Both the position numbers and the translations under genes were made by a program. Below the pieces are notes generated by a model, which was given only the letters and a program-made list of their open reading frames with translations, ran no database searches and was not told where the DNA came from. From NCBI GenBank assembly GCA_051881615.1, contig JBJEQF010000005.1, positions 1 through 64,000 on the forward strand: 64,000 nucleotides of DNA. Reading direction: 5' to 3'. The DNA is from CAMFTQ01 sp051881615. Lineage in GTDB: Bacteria; Bacillota; Clostridia; Oscillospirales; Acutalibacteraceae. This document shows, piece by piece, positions 6,886-16,104 of this stretch (its first letter is position 1; every line of letters starts with the position of its first letter).

Positions 6886-8635
6886 CGGAATTTTTTTACA
6901 TCACATAAAAACAGAGCTTGAAAAAGAAGCGATCGGAGCAAGAGTTTCGCAGATCTATCAGCCTAACAAGGACGAGCTTGTAATAGGCTTGCGTACTCAA
7001 AACGGCAACAAAAAGCTGCTCCTTTCTTCACGTGCAAACTCACCGAGAGTTCATTTTACAGAGTATGCTCCCGAAAATCCGGCTGTCCCCCCTATGCTTT
7101 GTATGCTTCTGCGTAAAAGGCTCGGCGGCGGCAAGCTGATTTCTGTCAGACAGCCTGATTTGGAAAGAATTTTATTTCTTGACTTTGAAGCGGTAAACGA
7201 GCTTGGCGACAAGGTACAGCTCACCGTTGCCACTGAAATAATGGGCAAATACAGCAACATAATAATCATTAACGGTGACGGAGTTATCATAGACTCACTC
7301 AAGCGTGTAGATATGACAATGTCATCACAGCGACTTGTTCTGCCTAATTTAAAATACGAGCTGCCCCCTGCGCAGGACAAGCTCAGTATTTTAAACAGCA
7401 GTGCAGACGAGATTATAAAGAAAATTAAAGCTCTTGACAGACAAATGCCTTTAAACAAGGCTTTGCTTGCCGTTTTGCAGGGTACATCTCCCGTTGTGTG
7501 CAGAGAAATTGAGCATAAAACATCAGTACTTAGCAAGGCTGACTTTGATATTACAAACTTCAATATGACTGCACAAATTGAAGCTGTGTTGATAGAGCAG
7601 TTAAATACTCTTTCTGATATTGCAAAAAACAGCAGTGGCACTCCGTATATGATTTATCGCAACGAGGACAACGGCAAGCCGTTTGATATGTCTTTTATGC
7701 AGATAAGGCAGTATGAAGGCGGTGCAACGGTAAAGTGCTACGAGAGCTTTTCTCGCCTTGCAGATGATTTTTATGCCGAGCGTGACAAGGCAGACAGAAT
7801 GAAAATAAAGGCTGCCGATTTATACAAGCTACTTACAAACACAATGGACAGATTAAGCAGAAAAATCAATTTGCAGTCAGCAGAGCTTGACAGATGCAAA
7901 AACCGTGAACAGCTCAGGATTTTCGGCGACCTGCTTCAGGCGAACCTTTACAGAATAGAAAAGGGCAGTGAAAGTGTAGCGGTGCAGAACTTTTACGATG
8001 AAAATATGGCTGAAATTACAATACCGCTAAATCCTGCAATTTCGCCTGCTTCAAATGCACAAAAGTATTACAAGGACTACCGCAAGGCAAAAACAGCCGA
8101 AAAAATGCTCACACAACAGATTGAAAAGGCAAAAGATGAGCTTGACTATATTGACGCAACACTCGACTGCGTAAGCCGTGCAGAAAGCGAAAAAGACCTT
8201 GCCCAGATACGTCTTGAGCTGATTGAGCAAGGGTATATAAAGGCTCCCAAGGGCAAGCAAAAGCCGCCTGCGGCTCTCCCGCCTATGGAATTTACATCAA
8301 GCGACGGCTTTAAAATCTTAGTCGGCAGAAACAACAAGCAGAACGACAAGCTCACGCTTAAAACGGCTAATAAAAATGATGTGTGGTTTCACACAAAGGA
8401 TATTCACGGCTCGCACACAATAGTGGTGACTGATGGCAGAGAAATCACAGAAACAGCCATTTTAGAGGCGGCGCAGACTGCCGCCTATTTCAGCAAAGCA
8501 AGAGAAAGCTCACAGGTGCCTGTTGACTATACGCTTGTTCGCTTTGTCAGCAAGCCGTCAGGCGCAAAGCCTGGTATGGTTATATACGTAAACAACAGCA
8601 CAGTATATGTTACACCGAAAATCATCGGGCGATAA
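6875..8635 (+). CDS. rqcH: RqcH/NFACT-family ribosome quality control protein
   Basis: Bacterial homologue of Rqc2. It binds obstructed 50S subunits with peptidyl-tRNA and recruits tRNA-Ala to add C-terminal alanine tails; older annotation is fibronectin-binding protein. The 586-aa protein has NFACT-N at about 1-200 (DGIFLHHI at the start, then SRANSPRVHFTE), a central coiled coil at about 300-440, and NFACT-R from about 465 (NDVWFHTKDIHGSHTIV). The start is GTG at 6875, with AGAGGG 4-5 bases upstream. The toxin stub lies immediately before it. Confidence 0.93.
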   Translation: MALDGIFLHHIKTELEKEAIGARVSQIYQPNKDELVIGLRTQNGNKKLLLSSRANSPRVHFTEYAPENPAVPPMLCMLLRKRLGGGKLISVRQPDLERILFLDFEAVNELGDKVQLTVATEIMGKYSNIIIINGDGVIIDSLKRVDMTMSSQRLVLPNLKYELPPAQDKLSILNSSADEIIKKIKALDRQMPLNKALLAVLQGTSPVVCREIEHKTSVLSKADFDITNFNMTAQIEAVLIEQLNTLSDIAKNSSGTPYMIYRNEDNGKPFDMSFMQIRQYEGGATVKCYESFSRLADDFYAERDKADRMKIKAADLYKLLTNTMDRLSRKINLQSAELDRCKNREQLRIFGDLLQANLYRIEKGSESVAVQNFYDENMAEITIPLNPAISPASNAQKYYKDYRKAKTAEKMLTQQIEKAKDELDYIDATLDCVSRAESEKDLAQIRLELIEQGYIKAPKGKQKPPAALPPMEFTSSDGFKILVGRNNKQNDKLTLKTANKNDVWFHTKDIHGSHTIVVTDGREITETAILEAAQTAAYFSKARESSQVPVDYTLVRFVSKPSGAKPGMVIYVNNSTVYVTPKIIGR

Positions 8636-8671
8636 AGGGATACGTTTTTTCAGAATACAAAATCAAAAAAT

Positions 8672-8692
8672 CGGGACTGCCAAGCAGTCCCG
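8672..8692 (-). terminator. Terminator between rqcH and the LytTR gene
   Basis: CGGGACTGC/GCAGTCCCG with a CAA loop. On the minus strand it is followed by six T residues, so it clearly ends the LytTR gene. On the plus strand it has only a weak T tract after rqcH. Confidence 0.8.
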
Positions 8693-8708
8693 AATTCTTA
8701 TTCATAAT

Positions 8709-9515
8709 TTAGTTTTCGCCGCAATCATTTGGCAGGATTCCAAAATAAAGCATCAGAGCTTTTTCGGCGTCACTGCTGTTTTTTGTGAATTCAATCTGCG
8801 AAATATCAAACAGAATACATCCGCAATGCCCCTTGAACGTAGGAAAGCATATCACCTTTAAATATGTATCTATCTCGGGGCTGTAGTCGATTATCTCAAG
8901 CGTTTCGCCGAAAAGCGTTGCACGTTCATAGCTGCGGAGCCACTTTGAATCCATATTTGAAAACAGGCTTCTGAAGGAACTGTCAATAAGCTGTTCAAGC
9001 GGAATTTTCTCAAGCCTTGAAAGTGCAGGATTACCGTATCTGAATATCCAGTCAACAGCACGGCTTTCTTCGTTGAATATCATCTCAATATCGGTAAATG
9101 CAAACGGCAGATTTTCGAAGCTGCTGTAATGATTTCGGTATTCCTCCTGTGTTTTGGGAATATCGTCCCTTGCAAAGCTTTCGATAATTCTTTTTTGCTT
9201 TGAGCGAAGCTTCTCAATAATTGACTTTTTCTTTCGTATTGTGTATATCAGCGACTCGCCGTTGTTGAGGTATAGATGGTCGTCAATATCGTGTATCGCC
9301 ATAGCTGACACAATACAGCCGCGATGCACCTTAATAAAATCATCTCCGAGCCTTTCTTCAAGCTCGCCGATTGTCGTTCTTGTTTTGTATATCTTTCCTC
9401 CGTTGACGTGTATTTCTGTAATTCTGTTTATCACAATGACGTAAAGGATGGTGCTGACAGCAATCACAATCTTTTTTCCGTTTGAAATTACCGAGATATG
9501 TTTTGTATCCTGCAA
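8709..9515 (-). CDS. LytTR DNA-binding protein with C-terminal PAS-like domain
   Basis: A transcription regulator of about 268 aa. The LytTR DNA-binding domain is at the N-terminus (residues about 5-105; the typical FIKVHRGCIVSAMAIHDID motif is clear). A linker helix leads to a region of about 130 residues that reads like a PAS sensor (WIFRYGNPALSRLEKIP...FGETLEIIDY). No receiver domain or membrane segment is present. The first possible GTG (9524) has no spaced ribosome site, whereas TTG at 9515 lies 8 bases after GGGGG, so I prefer it. The target is unknown. It lies downstream of the Pho genes with its own promoter and terminator. Confidence 0.8.
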   Translation of the reverse strand: MQDTKHISVISNGKKIVIAVSTILYVIVINRITEIHVNGGKIYKTRTTIGELEERLGDDFIKVHRGCIVSAMAIHDIDDHLYLNNGESLIYTIRKKKSIIEKLRSKQKRIIESFARDDIPKTQEEYRNHYSSFENLPFAFTDIEMIFNEESRAVDWIFRYGNPALSRLEKIPLEQLIDSSFRSLFSNMDSKWLRSYERATLFGETLEIIDYSPEIDTYLKVICFPTFKGHCGCILFDISQIEFTKNSSDAEKALMLYFGILPNDCGEN

Positions 9516-9553
9516 ATCAGACACCCCCGAAGATAAGCTCTTAAAAATCGAAT

Positions 9554-9578
9554 AATCCTACTATATTATAGCAGGATT
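9554..9578 (-). terminator. Palindrome after phoR that also covers the LytTR promoter -10
   Basis: AATCCT(A)C...G(C)AGGATT inverted repeat. On the minus strand it is followed by ATTATTCGATTTTT, so it may end phoR. The same palindrome contains the -10 of the promoter below, so it could instead be an operator. Confidence 0.5.
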
Positions 9579-9593
9579 TACGTCAGATTTCAA
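9565..9593 (-). promoter_or_regulatory. Promoter of the LytTR gene
   Basis: Minus strand TTGAAA (9593-9588), a 17-base spacer, then TATAAT (9570-9565) preceded by TGC, giving an extended -10. The leader to the TTG start would be about 43 bases. Confidence 0.7.
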
Positions 9594-9664
9594 CCGCACC
9601 TGATAACTATATGCAAAACATCTGTATACTCAGGCTGATTGCAGATACATATTTTTTCAGTGTC

Positions 9665-11311
9665 TTAAAAGGTGACGGTGATTGTCGTTCCCTTGTTTGG
9701 TGTGCTGTCAAGCCTGATTATTCCGTTGTGACAGGCTACTGCATGCTTGACTATTGAAAGTCCCAGTCCTGTACCGCCGGTTTCTCTTGAATGGCTTTTG
9801 TCAACACGATAGAAGCGTTCAAATATTCTTGACTGATGCTCAAGCGGTATTCCTATGCCGTTATCGCTTACAGTCAAAACAGCACCCTGTTCTTCCTTTT
9901 TAATGTCAATATTAACCTCTCCGCCGTCCCTGTTATATCTAACGGCGTTGTCGCAGAGGTTATAAATTATCTCATACAGATATCTGCGGATGCCGTTTAT
10001 CGTGCAGGAGCTGCCGTTTAAGTTTATTTTAACATTACTTTTATCAGCTATCGGCGACAGAACCTGTACCGCCTCGCTTGCAACCTCATACAAATCGACA
10101 GACTCAAAATCAGGCTTTTTGTCCTCGTCAAGCTGTGACAGACGGATAATATCGTTTATAAGAGAAACAAGCCTTTGTGCCTCGCTCTTGATGTTGCCGA
10201 CAAATCTGCCTGTATCCTCAGGCTTTACAAGTCCGTTTTCAAGAAGCCCTGCACTGCCGATAATTGACTGCAAGGGGGTTTTCAGCTCGTGAGAAACGTT
10301 AGCCGTAAACTCTCTGCGGTTACGCTCGGCATATGCCGTTTCTGTCACGTCAAGGCAGAGAATTACTACGCCTGTTGTTATGTTGTCAGACTCTGTGCTG
10401 TTTATAATAAACTGATATTCACTGCCGTTTCTTTCCTCTTTAAATTCGCTGTGTTTGCCGTTTAAAGCTTTTTTTATGGCAGTGCTCATAGAAACGCTTC
10501 TGTCAACCGTAAGAAAATCACTTCCGACAGTGGGAGCGTCAATGCAGAAAAGCTTTTCAGCCGCCGTATTCATACTTAAGACACAACCTTTTTTATCAAG
10601 AAGCACAAGTCCCTCTTTCATAGAGGCTGTAATCTGCTGAAATTCATCTGACTTTCGGCGCAGCTTTTTCATTTGCTTTGCAATCTGCTGTTTCTGCTTA
10701 TTGATTTTTGCAAGAATAGGCGTCAATTCCTCGTAGGTTTCGTTTTCCGCAGGATTTTCAAGGTCGAGCTTTTCAAGCGGTTTTATAATGCTCTTTGCCA
10801 TTTTGTCCGACAGCACCATAGCGACAATAATTGCTATCAGAATAATCGCAACTATTGCAGGCAGCAGTCCGAGAATAAGCGCGCCGATTGTCACCTGACT
10901 GACAGATATTCGCAGAATATCGCCGTTTTTAAGGCGAATTGCCTCGTAAAACGTTTTTTCGGTAAGAGTAGAGGAATACCTGTCGCTGCTGCCGCTGCCG
11001 TTTTCAACAGCCTCTTTTATCTCCTCACGCTCAAGATGGTTTTCCATTTCCTCAGGCTTTGCCTGTGAATCATAAAGCACCGAGCCGTCCTTGGCAACTA
11101 AGGTAAAACGAAAAACATCTGAATCAAAGCTGTCAAAATATTTTGAGCCGTATCTGTCTACATTTGCAGCTGCAAAAGAAAGCTCCTCCTTCAACTGGCC
11201 TACCTGCGACTTTTTGAAATAGTCATACAAAAAGCTGGTAGCTATCAATATGCTTGTGATAAGCACGGTCATTGCGACAATTAAAATAGAACGAAAGATT
11301 TTTTTGGTCAT
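9665..11311 (-). CDS. phoR: Phosphate-type sensor histidine kinase PhoR
   Basis: Membrane histidine kinase of 548 aa. TM1 is at about 8-30, an extracytoplasmic loop at 31-140, TM2 at about 142-168, and a HAMP-like linker and PAS at about 225-320. Then come HisKA with phospho-accepting His341 in NVSHELKTP, and HATPase_c with N box NAVRYN, G1 DNGIGIP and G2 GGTGLGLS. Its start overlaps the phoB stop by 4 bases. Position behind pst-phoU-phoB makes phosphate-limitation sensing, through the Pst/PhoU complex, the likely role. Confidence 0.93.
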   Translation of the reverse strand: MTKKIFRSILIVAMTVLITSILIATSFLYDYFKKSQVGQLKEELSFAAANVDRYGSKYFDSFDSDVFRFTLVAKDGSVLYDSQAKPEEMENHLEREEIKEAVENGSGSSDRYSSTLTEKTFYEAIRLKNGDILRISVSQVTIGALILGLLPAIVAIILIAIIVAMVLSDKMAKSIIKPLEKLDLENPAENETYEELTPILAKINKQKQQIAKQMKKLRRKSDEFQQITASMKEGLVLLDKKGCVLSMNTAAEKLFCIDAPTVGSDFLTVDRSVSMSTAIKKALNGKHSEFKEERNGSEYQFIINSTESDNITTGVVILCLDVTETAYAERNRREFTANVSHELKTPLQSIIGSAGLLENGLVKPEDTGRFVGNIKSEAQRLVSLINDIIRLSQLDEDKKPDFESVDLYEVASEAVQVLSPIADKSNVKINLNGSSCTINGIRRYLYEIIYNLCDNAVRYNRDGGEVNIDIKKEEQGAVLTVSDNGIGIPLEHQSRIFERFYRVDKSHSRETGGTGLGLSIVKHAVACHNGIIRLDSTPNKGTTITVTF

Positions 11312-11982
11312 TTCTTTTCCTCCATACGATAACCGACTCCAATTATCGTTTCAATATATGCTCCGGCTGTGCCGAGCTTATGGCGAAGGTTTTTTATGTG
11401 CATATCTACGGTTCTTGATTCGCCGAGATAATCTATTCCCCAGATTTCAGCTAAAAGCCTGTCACGTGAAAAAACAATACCCGGATTTTTCATAAACAGC
11501 TTTAACAGCTCAAACTCCTTGTAGGTTAACACCACGTTTTCGCCGTCAGCAGTTACACGATGCTCGTTATCGTTCAGCCTGATTTTACCCAGAGAAAGTG
11601 TCATTTCTCTGTCATCGGGTGTACTGCGGCGAAGAACCGCCTTAATGCGTGATACCATTTCCATTACGCCGAACGGCTTTACAAGATAATCGTCAGCGCC
11701 CGTATCAAGTCCCTGAATTTTATCCATTTCGGTTCCCTTTGCGGTAGCCATAATCACAGGGATTTTGCGCGTCTGAGGATTGCTTCTGATTTCCTTAAGC
11801 ACCTCTACTCCGTCCTTTTGAGGGAGCATAATGTCAAGCACTATCAAATCAGGCTTTTCGCTTTTAAGAGCCTTCAGCATAGAAACGCCGTCTGAAAAGC
11901 CCTTTGCCTCAAAGCCTGTCTGTATCAGAGTATAAACCTCAATATCAAGAATGGTATTGTCATCATCAACACACCAGATCAT
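11308..11982 (-). CDS. phoB: Phosphate response regulator PhoB/PhoP (OmpR family)
   Basis: A 224-aa two-domain response regulator. The receiver domain has the acidic pair CVDDD, phospho-acceptor Asp50 in LIVLDIML, the switch Thr in IMATAKG and Lys in LVKPFG. The C-terminal winged helix (about 125-222) has the recognition region SRTVDMHIKNLRHKLG. ATG at 11982 follows GGAGG. It is cotranscribed with phoR (4-base overlap) and sits 17 bases after phoU. It should bind the Pho box upstream of pstS. Confidence 0.95.
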   Translation of the reverse strand: MIWCVDDDNTILDIEVYTLIQTGFEAKGFSDGVSMLKALKSEKPDLIVLDIMLPQKDGVEVLKEIRSNPQTRKIPVIMATAKGTEMDKIQGLDTGADDYLVKPFGVMEMVSRIKAVLRRSTPDDREMTLSLGKIRLNDNEHRVTADGENVVLTYKEFELLKLFMKNPGIVFSRDRLLAEIWGIDYLGESRTVDMHIKNLRHKLGTAGAYIETIIGVGYRMEEKK

Positions 11983-11999
11983 ATTATTCCTCCGCTAAA

Positions 12000-12644
12000 T
12001 CAGTCTTCCTTGTGAACACCTGTAACAGAAAACTCCACCCACTGTGCAATATTTACTGCGTGGTCTGCGATGCGTTCAAAGTATTTTGCTATCATAAGAA
12101 GATCCAAAGCGTACTCGCCGTCAGCTGTGTTTTCGGAAATCATAGTTATCAGCATCTGCTTTACACGTACAAAGCAGTCGTCTACAACATCATCGTACTC
12201 CGATACCGACTTTGCAAGGCTTAAATCCTGCTTAACATATGCGTCAATGCTGTCGGTAACCATTTTTATGCTTGCTTCTGCCATTTGGCGGATATCGTGA
12301 CACTGCTCGCCTTTTCTGCCGTTGAGGTAGGTGATAATTTCGGCTATGTCCTCTGCCTGATCTCCTATTCTCTCCATATCCGTAACCATTTTCAGTGCTG
12401 CGGAAATCTGCCTGAGATCCCTTGCTACCGGCTGCTGCTGAAGTAAAAGCTTTAAACAAATTCCTTCAATTTCCCTCTCCATAAGGTCAATTTCGTGTCC
12501 TATGGGAGCTGCATCTTTAGAAATGTCAGAGCTGCCCTCAAGCAGCGCTTTGGCTACAAGTGCTATTATGCTCTCGCAGTTTGCACCCATTTCAATCATT
12601 TTTCTGTTCAGCAATAAAAGCTGTTCGTCAAATCTGCTTCTCAT
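12000..12644 (-). CDS. phoU: Phosphate signalling protein PhoU
   Basis: Cytosolic all-helical metal-binding protein that links the Pst transporter to PhoR and represses the regulon when phosphate is plentiful. It is 214 aa with two PhoU repeats. Each contains the expected E/DxxxD cluster: MERIGDQAEDIAE near residue 80, and YFERIADHAVNIAQW near residue 180. ATG at 12644 has GGAAGG about 10 bases upstream; an in-frame TTG at 12653 is too close to it. It follows pstB almost without a gap. Confidence 0.95.
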   Translation of the reverse strand: MRSRFDEQLLLLNRKMIEMGANCESIIALVAKALLEGSSDISKDAAPIGHEIDLMEREIEGICLKLLLQQQPVARDLRQISAALKMVTDMERIGDQAEDIAEIITYLNGRKGEQCHDIRQMAEASIKMVTDSIDAYVKQDLSLAKSVSEYDDVVDDCFVRVKQMLITMISENTADGEYALDLLMIAKYFERIADHAVNIAQWVEFSVTGVHKED

Positions 12645-12645
12645 A

Positions 12646-13401
12646 TTATCCAAACCTTCCTGTAATGTAATCCTCTGTACGCTTATCTGTCGGCTGAGAA
12701 AACAGCTTCTCTGTCTGACCGTACTCTACAAGCTCGCCGAGCAAGAAAAACGCAGTGTTGTCAGAAATACGAACTGCCTGCTGCATATTATGTGTTACCA
12801 TAATTATAGTGTATTTTTCCTTTAATTGCAATGCAAGCTCTTCAATTCGTGAGGTAGAAATCGGGTCAAGCGCAGAGGTCGGCTCATCCATAAGAAGAAC
12901 CTGCGGCTGTACGGCAAGCGCACGTGCTATACAAAGACGCTGCTGCTGACCGCCCGAAAGTCCGAGAGCGTTCTTTTTAAGTCTGTCCTTTACCTCCTCC
13001 CAGATAGCCGCGTCACGCAGAGCCTGCTCGACAATTTCATCAAGCTTTACCTTGTTTGTTGTACCGTGTGTGCGCGGACCGTAGGCTATATTATCATATA
13101 TGCTCATAGGGAACGGATTAGGCTTTTGAAAAACCATTCCCACATCACGCCGCAGCTCGTTTACATCTACGCTTTTATCAAAAATGCTTTTTCCCTTGTA
13201 GCAAACCTCGCCCGTTATTCTTACGTTCGGTATAAGGTCGTTCATACGGTTGAGTGTTTTTATGAATGTTGATTTACCGCAGCCTGACGGACCGATAAAG
13301 GCTGTAATGCTTTTTTCGGGCATAGAAATACTTACATTCTTAAGCGCCTGAGTATTCCCGTACCACAAGCACAGATCTTTTGCAGTCATTATTTCGCTCA
13401 T
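12646..13401 (-). CDS. pstB: Phosphate ABC transporter ATP-binding protein PstB
   Basis: ATPase subunit of the high-affinity phosphate importer, 251 aa. Walker A GPSGCGKST lies near residue 33, the Q loop near MVFQKPNPFP, the signature LSGGQQQR near 148 and Walker B VLLMDEPTSALD near 168. The PNPFPMSIYDN segment is characteristic of PstB. ATG at 13401 follows GGAG. The start overlaps the pstA stop by 4 bases, indicating translational coupling. Confidence 0.97.
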   Translation of the reverse strand: MSEIMTAKDLCLWYGNTQALKNVSISMPEKSITAFIGPSGCGKSTFIKTLNRMNDLIPNVRITGEVCYKGKSIFDKSVDVNELRRDVGMVFQKPNPFPMSIYDNIAYGPRTHGTTNKVKLDEIVEQALRDAAIWEEVKDRLKKNALGLSGGQQQRLCIARALAVQPQVLLMDEPTSALDPISTSRIEELALQLKEKYTIIMVTHNMQQAVRISDNTAFFLLGELVEYGQTEKLFSQPTDKRTEDYITGRFG

Positions 13402-14255
13402 ATGTTTCTCCTTTTGGCAAAGTATTTTTGAACTAACGATGCCGATAAATTTATCAGCAGAGTCAATATCATCAAAATTGCACCGATGGCAAAGGCTACC
13501 TCAAATTCGCCCTCTTCCTTTGCATATACATAAAGTGCAACGGTAAGCGTAGCGCCCGGACTTATAAGTCCCGATATAATGTCGTTTAATGCGTGGGCAA
13601 AGCCTGCGGTAAACAGCAAAGCCGCCGATTCACCTAAAATACGTCCTATTGACAGAATACAGCCTGTTACAACACCGTCAACACAGCCGGGGATAACAAC
13701 TGTTCTGATTACTCTCCATTTGCCTGCGCCAAGACCGAAGGCTCCCTCACGGTAGCTTTGCGGTACTGTTTTTAGGCTTTCCTGAGTTGTACGCATTACC
13801 GTAGGCAGATTCATAATAGCAAGCGTTAATGCACCTGCAAGAAGGCTTGTTCCGAAATTATTTGAAAAAAGCAGCATACCTACAAGTCCGTAAATAATTG
13901 ACGGAATACCCGAAAGCGTTTCTGCGGCATACTCTATCATTCCTACAATTTTCTTGTTTTTTGCATATTCAGTAAGATAAATCGCCGCGCCTACGCCAAG
14001 CGGCAGAACTATTACAAGCGTTGCAAGCACTATATAAAGAGTGTTTAAAATATCAGGCAGAATGCCTATTGTGCCTGCAAGGTAGCTCGGCTTTGTAGAG
14101 AGCAGTTCAAAGGTGACATTCGGCAGACCCCTTATCAGCACATACAAAAGCAGAAAAATAACAAGCGACGCTGTAAGCACTGTAGATAAAATCATAGCGG
14201 TACGCATTAAAATGATATATGCTTTTCTTTTTTTACCGATTTTACCGTTGATCAT
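13398..14255 (-). CDS. pstA: Phosphate ABC transporter permease PstA
   Basis: Inner-membrane permease of 285 aa with about six hydrophobic segments. The permease coupling motif is seen as EGAFGLGAGKWRVIRTVVIPG, the EAA loop that contacts PstB (shown here across several short motifs). A basic N-terminus precedes the first TM. ATG at 14255 follows AAGGAGG inside the end of pstC. It forms the channel with PstC. Confidence 0.96.
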   Translation of the reverse strand: MINGKIGKKRKAYIILMRTAMILSTVLTASLVIFLLLYVLIRGLPNVTFELLSTKPSYLAGTIGILPDILNTLYIVLATLVIVLPLGVGAAIYLTEYAKNKKIVGMIEYAAETLSGIPSIIYGLVGMLLFSNNFGTSLLAGALTLAIMNLPTVMRTTQESLKTVPQSYREGAFGLGAGKWRVIRTVVIPGCVDGVVTGCILSIGRILGESAALLFTAGFAHALNDIISGLISPGATLTVALYVYAKEEGEFEVAFAIGAILMILTLLINLSASLVQKYFAKRRNI

Positions 14256-14256
14256 T

Positions 14257-15129
14257 TTACCCCTCCTTGTTTCTCTTTAAAAAGAAGTTGAGCGTTGCGT
14301 TAATCAGCATTATGAACAGGAACAGAACAAGTGCGATTGAAAACAACGCATCTCTTTGCAGACTGCCGGGGCTTGAGTATGACATTTCACTTGCAACAGC
14401 CGTTGTCAGAAAACGAACGCTCTCAAAAAGCGACGGCATATTCGCAACGTTGCCTGCTACCATCATAACAGCCATAGCTTCTCCGATTGCACGGCCTACA
14501 CCGAGTACTACAGCCGCCGCAATACCGCTTTTGGCGGCAGGAACAGATACTCTGAAGAAGGTTTCGGTAGGCGTTGCGCCGAGTGCAAGCGAAGCGTCCT
14601 CATATTCCCTTGGAACTGCGTCAAGCGATGTGATTGACACCTTGATGATGTTCGGCAATATCATAATTGCAAGAACGATTATTGCCGCAAGAAGGCTTGC
14701 GCCGTCAGGGACGTTGAAGATTTCTCTTATTCCGGGAACAAGCACAAGCATACCTACAAGACCGTAAACAACAGACGGAATACCGGCAAGCAGATTAACA
14801 GCCGATTCTATAACGCTTCTGAGCCTTTTATTTGCTACCTTTGACAGAAACACTGCTGTAAAAAAGCCTATCGGCACACCTATAAGGATTGCGCCTGCCG
14901 TACCGTAAACGCTTGTCAGAATAAAGGGGAGAATTCCGTATTTCGGCTCTGCCGCTGTTGACGCCCACTGAGTGCCGAAGAGAAACTCAATAAGTCCGAT
15001 TTTCTGAATAGCAGGAATACCCGATATTATAAGATAAATGGTGATGATTAAAACACAGCCTACAGTGATAAGTCCCAGAATAAGGAATATAGCGTAAACA
15101 AAATTTTCAAATAATCTGTTTTTCTTCAT
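14257..15129 (-). CDS. pstC: Phosphate ABC transporter permease PstC
   Basis: Membrane permease of 290 aa with about six TM segments and an EAA loop (YEDASLALGATPTETFF). Regions typical of PstC are LFGTQWAS after TM1 and the periplasm-facing NMPSLFE region. ATG at 15129 follows GAGG by 6 bases; an upstream in-frame TTG is rejected because it overlaps that site. It is separated from pstS by 99 bases containing hairpins that could lower expression relative to pstS. Confidence 0.96.
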   Translation of the reverse strand: MKKNRLFENFVYAIFLILGLITVGCVLIITIYLIISGIPAIQKIGLIEFLFGTQWASTAAEPKYGILPFILTSVYGTAGAILIGVPIGFFTAVFLSKVANKRLRSVIESAVNLLAGIPSVVYGLVGMLVLVPGIREIFNVPDGASLLAAIIVLAIMILPNIIKVSITSLDAVPREYEDASLALGATPTETFFRVSVPAAKSGIAAAVVLGVGRAIGEAMAVMMVAGNVANMPSLFESVRFLTTAVASEMSYSSPGSLQRDALFSIALVLFLFIMLINATLNFFLKRNKEG

Positions 15130-15157
15130 AATTAACCTCAATAATATTAAAGCAAAT

Positions 15158-15180
15158 ACCGCACAATTAAAATGTGCGGT
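15158..15180 (-). promoter_or_regulatory. Hairpin between pstS and pstC
   Basis: ACCGCACA/TGTGCGGT with a 7-base loop lies in the pstS-pstC gap, with no strong T tract. It may stabilise the pstS message or attenuate readthrough. A second GCGGT/ACCGC repeat lies beside it near 15196-15213. The sequence resembles part of the element at 19745-19864. Confidence 0.55.
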
Positions 15181-15228
15181 GTTGCCTTGAGTAGCGGTGA
15201 AAGATAACCGCCGATTATTATATGAACA

Positions 15229-16029
15229 TTATTTTACAGGAACAACGCCTGAGTCTGTGATGATTTTGTTGGCAGCCTCACTTGTGATGTAGCCAAAGAA
15301 CTTCTTTGCGCTGTCTGATAATGCCTTGTCCTTGTTTGTTACAAGAACGAACGGACGCTGAATTACATATGTACCGTCCTTGATTGTAGCTTCGCTTGGT
15401 GCTACACCGCCGACTGTAAGAGCCTTTACTGTATCCTTAACCGATGCAAGAGATGCGTAACCGATAGCGTCTGGGTTGCTGCCTACAGTTGTGATAACGT
15501 CACCTGTTGATGTAAGCTCCTGACGATATTTACATTTATCCTTTGTATCTGTGATTGACTCAAAGCCATCTCTTGTACCGCTGCCCGGCTCACGACCGAT
15601 AATTACAATTTCTGCGTCCTTACCGCCGACCTCTTTCCAGTTTTTGATCTCGCCTGTGTAGATTTTTGCGATTTTCTCTACATCAAGGTCAGATACTGTG
15701 TTTGCAGGGTTTACGATGATTGCGATACCGTCTAAGGCAAGCGTTGTACCCTCAAGACCCTTTTCCTTTTCCTCATCCTTTAAGTTACGGCTTGAAAGTC
15801 CGATGTCGCATCTGCCCTCAAGAACTGCCTGAATACCTGCGCCTGAGCCTGTAGCGTTGTATGTAACTGTAACGCCTGTATCAGCCTGATATGCCTCGGC
15901 TAATGATGTAATAACCTTGTTCATCGAAGTTGAGCCATCTGTAGCAACTGACTCATTTGATGAAGAGCAACCTACCATTGCAGAACACATAAGAATTGCA
16001 GCAGCAAATAAACTAACGATCTTTTTCAT
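15229..16029 (-). CDS. pstS: Phosphate-binding lipoprotein PstS
   Basis: Extracytoplasmic phosphate receptor for PstCAB. The N-terminal signal sequence ends in the lipobox MVGC (Cys near residue 21), so the mature protein would be lipid-anchored, as in Gram-positives. The substrate-binding domain shows GSTSMN and TGSGAGIQ near the N-terminus and GREPGSGTRDGFE near residue 147, all phosphate-contacting motifs. It is 266 aa, short but normal for Clostridia. ATG at 16029 follows AAGGAG. As the first gene behind the Pho box, it should be the most strongly induced. Confidence 0.97.
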   Translation of the reverse strand: MKKIVSLFAAAILMCSAMVGCSSSNESVATDGSTSMNKVITSLAEAYQADTGVTVTYNATGSGAGIQAVLEGRCDIGLSSRNLKDEEKEKGLEGTTLALDGIAIIVNPANTVSDLDVEKIAKIYTGEIKNWKEVGGKDAEIVIIGREPGSGTRDGFESITDTKDKCKYRQELTSTGDVITTVGSNPDAIGYASLASVKDTVKALTVGGVAPSEATIKDGTYVIQRPFVLVTNKDKALSDSAKKFFGYITSEAANKIITDSGVVPVK

Positions 16030-16104
16030 AATTTAAGATCTCCTTTCGTGATTTGACATATTTTGTTTTATTTTTGTTTTTGTTTGCTTTTTTGCTACGG
16101 TTAC

